From: Proteobacteria bacterium DTSAM18
Lineage (GTDB): Bacteria > Myxococcota_A > UBA796 > GCA-2862545
DNA: 64,000 nt
Direction: 5' to 3'
NCBI GenBank assembly: GCA_028767165.1
Contig: JARACJ010000003.1
Coordinates: 1 to 64,000, forward strand
Position 1 is the first letter of the stretch. Every line of letters begins with the position of its first letter. Below are positions 18,192 through 25,176 of this stretch, piece after piece. The notes beneath the pieces were generated by a model. The model worked only from the letters and a program-made list of their open reading frames with translations. It did no database searches and was not told the DNA's origin. Position numbers and translations under genes: made by a program.

Positions 18192-18895
18192 GGGTGGCCT
18201 CCCGAGGACAGCAGCTCGTGGCTGGGGCCCTTCCACACGATGCGGCCTTCCTTCATGCGCATGGCCTGGTCGGCGAAGCGGGCACCGATCTCGTGGTGGT
18301 GGGTGGACAGCAGGATGGTGGCGCCCCGCTCCCGGAGCTCCTGCAGCACGCCGGCCACGGTGGCACGGCCCGCCGGGTCGAGGGCGGAGAAGGGCTCGTC
18401 GAACAGGATGAGGCTCGGATCCTTGAGCAGCACGCGGGCGAGGGCGAGGCGACGGCGCATGCCCGCGGAGAAGGCCCGGACGGGGCGCTTGCCGGTGTGT
18501 TCGAGGCCCACACGCTCGAGCAGGGCGTCGAGATCCTTGTGCAGGCCGCCCATCTTCGCCCACACGTCGAGGTTCTGCCGCGCGGAGAGATCCTCGTACA
18601 GGTGGGAGTCGTGGGAGAGCAGGGCCACCTTGTGGCGCAGCTCGGCGCGGTTCTCCCACATGTCGAGACCGCCGAACCGGGCGCTCCCGTGGTGGATCTT
18701 CAGCGCCGTGGCGAGGCAGCGGAGCAGGGTGGTCTTGCCGCAGCCGTTGTGGCCGACGACGAGCAGGGCGTCGCCGGGGGGCACGTCGAACCCCACACGT
18801 GCCAGGACCCACCGCGGACCGAAGCGGCGGGACAGGTCGTGGACCACCAGTCCATCGTGTACGACAGCGTTGTGGGAGTCTGGCGTCGACGCCAT
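18188..18895 (-). CDS. ccmA: Cytochrome c biogenesis ATP-binding protein CcmA
   Basis: The 235-residue ABC ATPase has Walker A GHNGCGKTT, signature FSAGMRRRLALARVLL, Walker B LILFDEPFSALDP and H-loop LLSTHHH. It is the first gene of the nine-gene ccm operon. It faces adk across 148 bp that should hold both promoters. System I cytochrome maturation implies c-type cytochromes and a proteobacterial-type respiratory chain. Confidence 0.94.
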   Translation of the reverse strand: MASTPDSHNAVVHDGLVVHDLSRRFGPRWVLARVGFDVPPGDALLVVGHNGCGKTTLLRCLATALKIHHGSARFGGLDMWENRAELRHKVALLSHDSHLYEDLSARQNLDVWAKMGGLHKDLDALLERVGLEHTGKRPVRAFSAGMRRRLALARVLLKDPSLILFDEPFSALDPAGRATVAGVLQELRERGATILLSTHHHEIGARFADQAMRMKEGRIVWKGPSHELLSSGGHP

Positions 18896-19043
18896 GGACG
18901 GATACCCTCCGTGGCTGGTCCAGATAACGGGTTGTCCACTGTACGGACGACAATTTCATGTGCCCCACACCGTTGCGGGCCCCATGCGGATGGGCCGGAG
19001 CGGCGAACCGTGCTACCGGGCACGCAACTTGAGAGGTGCAGTG

Positions 19044-19670
19044 ATGCGTATCATCTTCATCGGCCCCCCGGGCGCAGGCAAGGGTACCCAGGCAGCACGC
19101 CTGGTCTCCCACTTCGACATCCCCCACGTCTCCACCGGCGACATGTTCCGCGCCGCCGTGAAGGCAGGTACCGACATGGGCAAGCTCGCAGACGAATACA
19201 TGCGGGCCGGCAACCTGGTGCCCGATGATGTCACCGTGGGCATCGTCCGCGACCGCCTGAACGAAGACGACGCCAAGGCTGGCGTCCTGCTCGACGGCTT
19301 CCCCCGCACCGTGCCCCAGGCAGAGGCCCTCGAGGCGATGCTGAACGCGGAGGGCATGGCCATCGACGCCGTGGTGCTGCTCGAGGTCCCCGACGACCTC
19401 ATCGTCGACCGCATCGTCGGTCGCCGCAGCGACCCCGAGACCGGCGCCATCTACCACCTGCAGTTCAACCCGCCCCCGGCGGAGATCATGGACCGCCTGG
19501 TGCACCGCAAGGACGACACCGAGGAGGCCGTGCGCTCCCGCCTGGCCGCCTACCACGCCCAGACCGCGCCCATCATCCCGTTCTACGAGGAGAAGGCCCT
19601 GGTCAAGCGCGTCGACGGCGTCGGCACCCCCGACGAGGTCACCGAGCGGATCATCAAGGCCCTGAGCTGA
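19044..19670 (+). CDS. adk: Adenylate kinase
   Basis: Adenylate kinase interconverts ATP + AMP and 2 ADP. The 208-residue protein has the P-loop GPPGAGKGT (7-15), the AMP-site sequence VSTGDMFRAAVK, the DGFPRT motif and a LID with IYHLQFNPPP. The LID lacks the four-Cys zinc site of Gram-positive enzymes. GAGAGG lies 7 bp before the ATG at 19044; a GTG at 19041 is an alternative. A terminator follows 20 bp after the stop. Confidence 0.96.
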   Translation: MRIIFIGPPGAGKGTQAARLVSHFDIPHVSTGDMFRAAVKAGTDMGKLADEYMRAGNLVPDDVTVGIVRDRLNEDDAKAGVLLDGFPRTVPQAEALEAMLNAEGMAIDAVVLLEVPDDLIVDRIVGRRSDPETGAIYHLQFNPPPAEIMDRLVHRKDDTEEAVRSRLAAYHAQTAPIIPFYEEKALVKRVDGVGTPDEVTERIIKALS

Positions 19671-19690
19671 CGCTCCGCCCGTGACGCACG

Positions 19691-19724
19691 AAGGCCCCGG
19701 TCGCAGCCGAGCGACCGGGGCCTT
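19691..19724. terminator. Bidirectional terminator between adk and the PEBP gene
   Basis: A perfect 14-bp stem (AAGGCCCCGGTCGC with its complement) and a 6-nt loop lie between two convergent genes. Both sides have AA/TT at the base, so it can serve either strand, although the T-runs are short. Confidence 0.75.
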
Positions 19725-19742
19725 GCTCGTCTTGCGGGGGGT

Positions 19743-20408
19743 TCAGGCGTTGACCGGCTCGGACACGCTCTGCACGTGGGCCTTGCGCGCCTCGGGGTTG
19801 ATGGCGTACAGGCCCACGATGGATGCCTGCGCCAGCACGTGGGAGCGAAGGGCACGCATGGCCTTGTGGCCGGAGAAGTTGCCTTCGAGGCCGAGGCTCT
19901 TCACGTCGAGGGCGAAGACGGCGAAGTGGTAGGCATGGACGCGCTCGTCGTTCCACGGGGGCGCGGGGCCGTCGTAGCCGAGGTAGTCGCCCTGCATGTC
20001 GTCGTTGCCCGCGAACCAGCTGGTGTAGTCGTTGATGCCCTGCAGGCCGCCATCGGGGCTGGTCTCGCCCTTCTTGCCGCCGGTGGCGATGCCGAGGCTG
20101 TGCATGCCCTCCTTGATCTCCCGCAGATCGGGAGGGAGGTCGACCAGGACCCAGTGGAAGAAGTTGATGCGGGGCAGGTCGGCGGAGACGGTCTTGCCTT
20201 CCTGGTTCACGTCGTCGCCCACGGACGGGGCATCGGGGTCGTAGCAGACCACCGCGATGGACTCGGTGCCCTCGGGCACGCCATCCCAGGCGAGGTGGGG
20301 ATTGCGGTTGCCGGCGAACGTGAAGTGGGAGGCCGGGTCGTGCTTGCCGAAGGCGCACCGCTCGGGGATGAACGCGTAGGGCTGGAAGGAGTTGGATCTG
20401 ACGTGCAT
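19743..20408 (-). CDS. YbhB/YbcL family (PEBP-like) protein
   Basis: The 221-residue protein has the ligand-pocket motifs of the phosphatidylethanolamine-binding protein fold: CYDPDAP, then FFHWVLVDLPPD. Bacterial YbhB-type proteins are cytoplasmic or periplasmic with no settled role. I see no signal peptide. A CGGAG site lies before the ATG at 20408, whereas the longer frame to 20495 overlaps mutM's upstream region and lacks one. It is larger than E. coli YbhB because of inserted loops. Confidence 0.85.
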   Translation of the reverse strand: MHVRSNSFQPYAFIPERCAFGKHDPASHFTFAGNRNPHLAWDGVPEGTESIAVVCYDPDAPSVGDDVNQEGKTVSADLPRINFFHWVLVDLPPDLREIKEGMHSLGIATGGKKGETSPDGGLQGINDYTSWFAGNDDMQGDYLGYDGPAPPWNDERVHAYHFAVFALDVKSLGLEGNFSGHKAMRALRSHVLAQASIVGLYAINPEARKAHVQSVSEPVNA

Positions 20409-20497
20409 GGACGCTCCGGTGTGCGGTTCATGGCTGGCGCATCCTACCGCACGCGGGCTAGCCGAGACAGGTACCGATGGGCGAAGGGAGGTCACGG

Positions 20498-21328
20498 GTG
20501 CCTGAGTTGCCGGAAGCGGAGTTCTGTCGGGAGCAGCTGGAGCGTTGGACCGTCGGGCGGCCGGTGCAGGCCCTCGCGGTCCTCGCGCCGAAGAGCCTGC
20601 AGACGGGGCTGAGGAAGGGTCCGGCCCTGGCCGGCACCGAGGCGTGGGCGCTGTGGGAGCGCCTGAAGGGCCAGACGAGCGTCCAGGTGCTGCGCAGGGG
20701 CAAGCGCATCGGCTGGCGGGTGGGCGACGTGGGCCTCATCGTGCACCTGGGCATGACGGGACGCCTCACCCGGAGCGACGTGGCGGTGCCCCACGCGAGG
20801 ATCGGCTGGCAGGTCGACGACCACTGGATCTGGTTCGAGGACCCCCGGCGCTTCGGGGCGGTGATCCCGGTGCCCGGCGAGGCGCTGCTGCAGCGGCTCT
20901 CGGAGGGGTTGGGGCCCGACGCCTGGACGGGCGACGTGGCGGATGCGGTGCGGGGAGCGAAGGGGCGGACGAAGCTCAAGGCCTGGTTGATGGACCAGAA
21001 GCGCATCGCGGGGCTCGGCAACATCCAGGTGTGCGAGACCATGTGGAAGGCGTGCCTGCATCCGGATCGGACGGTCGGCTCGCTGGGCGAGGACGAGCGG
21101 CAGGCCCTGGTGGACGGCATCCACTGGACGCTCGCCCGCTCGCTGCGGGAGCTCGAGGGGCTCGACGAGATGCTGTACCTGTCGAGCAGGGAGTCGACAC
21201 CGGCGGACTTCCACGTCTACGGGCACGCGGGCGAGGCCTGCCGTCGGTGCGGCGAGACGCTCGTGCGGGAGAACAGAGCAGGGCGGGGGACCTTCTGGTG
21301 CCCGGCGTGCCAGCCGACCCCAGGGTGA
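20498..21328 (+). CDS. mutM: Formamidopyrimidine-DNA glycosylase
   Basis: This bifunctional glycosylase/AP lyase removes 8-oxoguanine. Its catalytic amine is Pro2, so the start must give (M)PELPE. This decides for the GTG at 20498, which also has GGGAGG 7 bp upstream; an ATG 21 bp further up would bury the proline. The 276-residue protein has Glu3, Lys69 in RRGKR, the HLGMTGRL segment (83-90), an H2TH region (AGLGNIQVCETMW) and a C-terminal CRRC...CPAC zinc finger. All catalytic parts are present. Confidence 0.95.
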   Translation: MPELPEAEFCREQLERWTVGRPVQALAVLAPKSLQTGLRKGPALAGTEAWALWERLKGQTSVQVLRRGKRIGWRVGDVGLIVHLGMTGRLTRSDVAVPHARIGWQVDDHWIWFEDPRRFGAVIPVPGEALLQRLSEGLGPDAWTGDVADAVRGAKGRTKLKAWLMDQKRIAGLGNIQVCETMWKACLHPDRTVGSLGEDERQALVDGIHWTLARSLRELEGLDEMLYLSSRESTPADFHVYGHAGEACRRCGETLVRENRAGRGTFWCPACQPTPG

Positions 21329-21467
21329 CAGGAGACGCGTGTCGGGTTAGGAGCCGCAGGCTTTCGTCCTGCAGGTGCTTCGGCATCGCCGTGGACGGGA
21401 GCGTGTTCGTGTCCGGCTTCGTAGGTTCGGGCACCGCCATAGACCGAGAACACCAAGGAAGAATACC

Positions 21468-21674
21468 ATGGCACGTCGCAAGAGCTCTCCGCTCAAGCCC
21501 GGTGAGGTCGTCGATTACAAGGACGTCCGTCGCCTTCAGCGTTTCCTCACCGAGCGTGGCAAGATCCTGCCCCGCCGCGCTACTGGCCTCACCGCCAAGC
21601 AGCAGCGTCAGGTGGCTCGCGCCATCCGTCGCGCACGCCAGATCGCACTTCTGCCTTACGTCAAGGCGGAGTGA
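21468..21674 (+). CDS. rpsR: Ribosomal protein bS18 (orphan copy)
   Basis: The 68-residue protein has the bS18 core: [21 protein letters not shown], the [19 protein letters not shown] motif and the LLPY ending. It lacks cysteines, so it is a zinc-independent form. It stands alone, without the usual rpsF, ssb or rplI neighbours, and may be a second S18 gene. AAGGAAG precedes the ATG. The 139-bp leader after mutM contains a small GCAGG-N7-CCTGC hairpin. Confidence 0.93.
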   Translation: MARRKSSPLKPGEVVDYKDVRRLQRFLTERGKILPRRATGLTAKQQRQVARAIRRARQIALLPYVKAE

Positions 21675-21685
21675 TCTGCAGAGAT

Positions 21686-21707
21686 GTGTTGGCCTCCCGG
21701 CCAACAC
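21686..21707 (+). terminator. Hairpin after rpsR
   Basis: A perfect 9-bp stem (GTGTTGGCC/GGCCAACAC) with a TCCC loop begins 11 bp after the rpsR stop codon. It is not followed by a clear T-run, so it may be a weak terminator or an mRNA-end stabiliser. Confidence 0.5.
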
Positions 21708-21770
21708 GTCTCGGCTAGAAGGGCGGGTCTCGTCGTTTCGGCGGGGCCCGCTTCTTCGTTGCGGCACTTG

Positions 21771-22048
21771 GCCTGTACATGAGTACAGGCCGGCGCTTGC
21801 GCCTCGCCGCGGACCCCACCGAAACGACGATCCCCTCCGGTGATGGGGCAGGCGGGACGTCGCTGGAATTGCTTTCGCGGCCTTGGGGCCGGTGGCGGTG
21901 GTGCCGGGTCGGCGTGGTTGGTGGGCGCGACGCCTTCGGCGTCCGGGCGCCCCCCAACCCGTGAGCAGGTGTAGAGGGGGCCCGCTGCGGCGCCCATGGC
22001 ACGCCTGGTTCGTCGTCGCTTCGCTCCTCGCCCCAGACGCACCCTGAG
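21771..22048 (+). repeat. Left copy of an inverted dispersed-repeat element
   Basis: This segment begins with an 8-bp-stem hairpin (GCCTGTAC-ATGA-GTACAGGC, 21771-21790), contains GAATTGCTTTCGCGG (about 21867-21880), and ends in a conserved block (21976-22048) built around CATGGCACG and TTCGTCGTCGC. The same three landmarks recur in reverse order on the other strand at 22677-22880. The end block is about 85% identical by eye over some 73 bases. No gene is supported here, although the end block reads as MAR-(V/I)-RRR-APR in both copies. Confidence 0.7.
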
Positions 22049-22140
22049 CGCCTCGCTGGGCGTCGTGCCGGTGGGGCTGGGGAGTGCCGGGTCGTTCGTG
22101 GCGCCGTGGGCGGGCCTTCGGCCCGCACGGCTCGCGGCTT

Positions 22141-22428
22141 CGGGCCTGCCGGCCCTTCGCCGCCTGCGCCCCTTCGGGGCTTGCCGGTGTGCCCCTTTGG
22201 GGCCTGCGCGGCCTTCGGCCTTGCGGGCGGCTGCGGGCCTGCCGGCCCTTCGCCGCCTGCGCCCCTTCGGGGCTTGGTCGCGTTTCGCCCCTTGGCCGCT
22301 GGTGCGGCGTTGTGGCTTCGGGCCTGCCGGCCCTTCGCCGCCTGCGCCCCTTCGGGGCTTGGTCGCGTTTCGCCCCTTGGCCGCTGGCGCGGCGTTGTGG
22401 CTTCGGGCCTGCCGGCCCTTCGCCGCGT
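22141..22428 (+). repeat. 85-bp tandem repeats with a GC-rich 43-bp core
   Basis: A core starting CGGGCCTGCCGGCCCTTCGC recurs at 22141, 22234, 22319 and 22404. From 22234 the spacing is exactly 85 bp, and the two full units are nearly identical; the last copy is partial. The core contains the small hairpin GCCCCTTCGGGGC. Because 85 is not a multiple of three, the frame shifts in each unit, which argues against coding. Confidence 0.85.
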
Positions 22429-22594
22429 TGTGGGCGGTCTGGGGTCTACCTGCTCTTCGACGTGTGGCCGGGTGACTGCTCGGTTCTCTGTGGGCGGTGG
22501 CCGAACCGGCCTTTCGCCATCACCTGCGGACGAAGCGCCAGAGCGGGCTCGTCGGCCACGCGCCATCAGACATCGACGTCTGCGCCTTGGGCCG

Positions 22595-22642
22595 GATCAG
22601 TTCCTGATGTCGCTGGTGGATCAGCTTCTGATGTCGCGTGAC
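22595..22642 (+). repeat. Two 24-bp direct repeats
   Basis: GATCAG-(T/C)-TCCTG or TTCTG followed by ATGTCGC occurs twice, at 22595 and 22619, with a 24-bp period. It lies between the 85-bp repeats and the right repeat element. No function can be assigned. Confidence 0.6.
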
Positions 22643-22676
22643 ATGGTGCTCCTTCAGTCCGAGCACCAGCGAGGAC

Positions 22677-22880
22677 CTCAGGGTGCGGCCGAGGCGAGGA
22701 GCGCAGCGACGACGAATCGGCCGTGCCATGGGGTCCGCAGCGGTGGACCCCCACAGACGTCGACCCGCCCCAACTCGCGAAAGCAATCCCAGGGCGTCAC
22801 TTCGACGCACACCCGAGGCATGCGCCGCGCGAGCGCGTCGGTGGCCAGGAGCAAGGGAGAGGCCGTACTTCTGTACGGCC
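22677..22880 (-). repeat. Right copy of the inverted dispersed-repeat element
   Basis: This is the mirror image of the element at 21771-22048. The conserved CATGGCACG/TTCGTCGTCGC block lies at 22677-22752, CGCGAAAGCAATCC at about 22776-22790, and an 8-bp-stem hairpin (GGCCGTAC-TTCT-GTACGGCC) at 22861-22880. It is shorter than the left copy between the middle and end landmarks. Together the two copies enclose about 1.1 kb of gene-free DNA. Confidence 0.7.
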
Positions 22881-22926
22881 CGACCGAAGCGACGCCGGCA
22901 CCGGGGCGCTCGGGCAAGCAGGCCGT

Positions 22927-23112
22927 CTAGGCGATACCTCGTGCCAGTTCCTGGAGCGCATCCCTGACCGCTTCGAGCCTTCTCCGCAGCTCCACGCGCT
23001 CCTCGATCAGCTTCTCGGCATCGCCGTCCCTCTTCTGCTCGAGCTCGAACACGATGAGGTCGAGGTCGCGGGCGTGGTCTTCGATGGCCCAGGCCACCTG
23101 CTGATCTGCCAT
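22927..23112 (-). CDS. Small acidic helical protein, unknown function
   Basis: A 61-residue product starting MADQQVAWAIEDHARDLD. It is rich in Glu, Arg and Leu in a heptad-like pattern, so probably a short coiled coil. GGAGG precedes the ATG at good distance. It lies 26 bp after the next upstream gene on the same strand and is probably the last gene of that transcript. No family is recognised. Confidence 0.65.
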   Translation of the reverse strand: MADQQVAWAIEDHARDLDLIVFELEQKRDGDAEKLIEERVELRRRLEAVRDALQELARGIA

Positions 23113-23138
23113 GGAACGCCTCCGGGATTGGGGGCACC

Positions 23139-23699
23139 CTACTGCCCGTCGGGCGCTCCGTCCAACGCCGCGGCGGCCTGGGCGTCGTCGATCCGCTTGG
23201 GAAGGGCCAACAACGCCGGGTGGGACGGGTGCTGGTCCAGGGCCTCCGCCAGCCGCAGTCGCGCGCCCTCGTACACGCCGTTGTCGATCATGGTCTCGAT
23301 GATGGCGATCCACTCCGCGGGATGACGGGTGGGGGACTTCTCCGGGGCCACCTGCTCGTTCAGCTGTGCGGCCAGCTTCCGTCCCTCGGGCATGGCCTGA
23401 AGGGCGTCGAGGGCCTGCTGGTACAGGGCCGGGAAGGAGCGTTTGCGGGCCTCGAACGCCAGCAGGTACAGGTGGTCGGCGTTGCCCCGGGCCGTGCGGA
23501 AGGCCTCCTCGGCGAGCTTGTCGCGCTGGGCGTCGTCGGCGCGGACCATCCGACGCACCCGGCCTCGGATCTGCTTGGCGCGGACGTTGCGCAGCCAGGG
23601 TCGCAGGAGCAGCAGGCCGATGACCACGGCGACGCCGTAGACGACCGGGGCGGGAAGCACCAGGAACAGGCTGCTGAGGATGTCGGAGATGGCGCGCAC
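23139..23699 (-). CDS. Membrane-anchored helical-repeat protein, unknown function
   Basis: A 186-residue protein with one long N-terminal membrane segment (about residues 8-33). A basic stretch and an all-helical domain follow, resembling degenerate TPR-like pairs (ALYQQALDALQAM, ARLRLAEALDQHPSHPAL). It may act as a scaffold at the membrane. It is followed 26 bp later by a small coiled-coil gene and preceded by a secreted peptidase gene. No family is recognised. Confidence 0.7.
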   Translation of the reverse strand: MRAISDILSSLFLVLPAPVVYGVAVVIGLLLLRPWLRNVRAKQIRGRVRRMVRADDAQRDKLAEEAFRTARGNADHLYLLAFEARKRSFPALYQQALDALQAMPEGRKLAAQLNEQVAPEKSPTRHPAEWIAIIETMIDNGVYEGARLRLAEALDQHPSHPALLALPKRIDDAQAAAALDGAPDGQ

Positions 23700-23751
23700 G
23701 AAGGCTCCGGGGCGGCGTTCCGGGCCGATCTGCGCCCCACGGGCCGGTGCG

Positions 23752-25131
23752 TCAACCCGTGTGCGTGGAAGACCGACGCCGCCTGAAGGCCAACAGGCCC
23801 AGGAGTGCGGGGAGTCCCCAGGCTCCCGAGGACTGACGGCAGCCGCAGGTGACCGGACATGTGCTGTCGTCGAGGGTCCAGGTGAGCTCCGCCGTCGGTG
23901 CCTGGGAGGGCACGGCGTAGAAGCGGGGCAACAGCGACGCGGTCATGGCGAGCTCTCCGGCACCGAGGATGCAGGGGTCGGCGTCGAAGGTGGGGCCCTG
24001 GGCGATGGGCTCACCGTCGAGGCTCCACGACACGGCGAGCCAGCTCTCCGGCACGCCCAGCGCCGGGGCGAGGGAGGTGGCCGCTTCGAGCACCCCGCCG
24101 GCATCCTCCGTGACGAGGTCTTCCACCCCGAAGCTCAGCTCGCGGGTGATGTGCTCGGCACACACGGGGCAGTAGCGGTCGGCGCCGAGGTCGGTCAGGT
24201 CGAACTCCTTCATCAGGCAGCCGCTCTGCGTGGGGCGCCACCAGTTATCGTAGGCGCAGGTGGAGAAGCCGGAGACGGCCGGGTCGGCCTGCACCCAGTC
24301 CGACCAGGGCAGGGAGGTCGGGTCGGTGTGCTCGGAGGGGACGGGCTCGCCGTTGGGGTAGGTCGGCGGCTCCTCCTCGGACCAGGCACAGTTGCGGGCG
24401 CCCCCCTGACGGGCGGCCAGGACGCCTTCGCAGTCATCGCCGCCACCGCAGTACGCCGCCTCGTCCGTGAGGCGGTAGGTGTACTCGTCCCACAGGTCCA
24501 TCAGGCTGTGGCCGAGCTCGTGGACGGCCACCAGGGGCCCCAGGCTGCCCGTGTAGGCGGTGGCGTAGGTGGACGAGCCCGAGCCGCCGTAGTCGTCGAG
24601 GTTGCCCGGGTCGTCGGTCTTGTTCTGCACCAGCACGAGCAGGCCGTCGGGCTCGCCGTGGGCGGCCTTGAAGTCGCGGATCGTGCGCTCGTCGCAGCAG
24701 ATCAGCCGGTGGTAGGCCTCGTCGGGGTTGCCGCAGCCGTAGTTGCAGGAGAACGGCGTGGTCCGGTCGATGCCCCGGAAGGGGTCGGAGATGCCCTGCT
24801 CGGCCGACGGGACGAACCACGCGTCGATCTGCAGCGTGGCCGAGAGGGGATCGAAGGGGGGGGTGGCATCCAGGGCATCCAGGGCCCGCTGCAGGTCGGC
24901 CTCGAACTCCGTCTCGCTTCCCGCGGGGTAGCCGTCGCCCACGATGGCGAGCCGAAGGGGCGCCGAGGTGTAGCCGGCCTGTCGGACGGTCCACGAGGAT
25001 GTGGCGGTGGGGGCCTCCGCCGGCCGGGCCGGCGCGACCACCTCGGGTCTGTGCAGGTGCGTGCCCCCGCCGTCGGGGTGGATGACGGAGATCGGCTCGG
25101 CCAGGGCGGCGGTCAGGAGCAGCAGGAACAT
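23752..25131 (-). CDS. Secreted M64-type (IgA peptidase-like) metalloprotease
   Basis: The 459-residue protein has a short signal peptide (ends near LAE), a GDGYPAGSE motif and the zinc site HELGHSLMDLWDEY (HELGH 204-208). These are typical of M64 peptidases, which are exported. Many cysteines suggest disulfides. The C-terminus (CGCRQSSG, a hydrophobic helix, then RRRR) resembles the MYXO-CTERM sorting signal for surface anchoring. The ATG at 25131 has GAGGG at good spacing; a GTG two codons upstream is too close to it. The substrate is unknown; the IgA label comes from founding members and should not be taken literally. Confidence 0.8.
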   Translation of the reverse strand: MFLLLLTAALAEPISVIHPDGGGTHLHRPEVVAPARPAEAPTATSSWTVRQAGYTSAPLRLAIVGDGYPAGSETEFEADLQRALDALDATPPFDPLSATLQIDAWFVPSAEQGISDPFRGIDRTTPFSCNYGCGNPDEAYHRLICCDERTIRDFKAAHGEPDGLLVLVQNKTDDPGNLDDYGGSGSSTYATAYTGSLGPLVAVHELGHSLMDLWDEYTYRLTDEAAYCGGGDDCEGVLAARQGGARNCAWSEEEPPTYPNGEPVPSEHTDPTSLPWSDWVQADPAVSGFSTCAYDNWWRPTQSGCLMKEFDLTDLGADRYCPVCAEHITRELSFGVEDLVTEDAGGVLEAATSLAPALGVPESWLAVSWSLDGEPIAQGPTFDADPCILGAGELAMTASLLPRFYAVPSQAPTAELTWTLDDSTCPVTCGCRQSSGAWGLPALLGLLAFRRRRSSTHTG

Positions 25132-25176
25132 GGGCACCCTCGTGGACCCGCAGGGTACCCGACGCCAGGGGCGTGT

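Noticed and set aside
22141-22428. CRISPR array
   Set aside because: The units are contiguous 85-bp tandem repeats without unique spacers, and there are no cas genes nearby.
21715-22566. 283-residue minus-strand frame and several plus-strand frames across the repeat island
   Set aside because: They cross 85-bp repeats that change frame each unit, have extreme Pro/Arg/Ala composition and no ribosome-binding sites.
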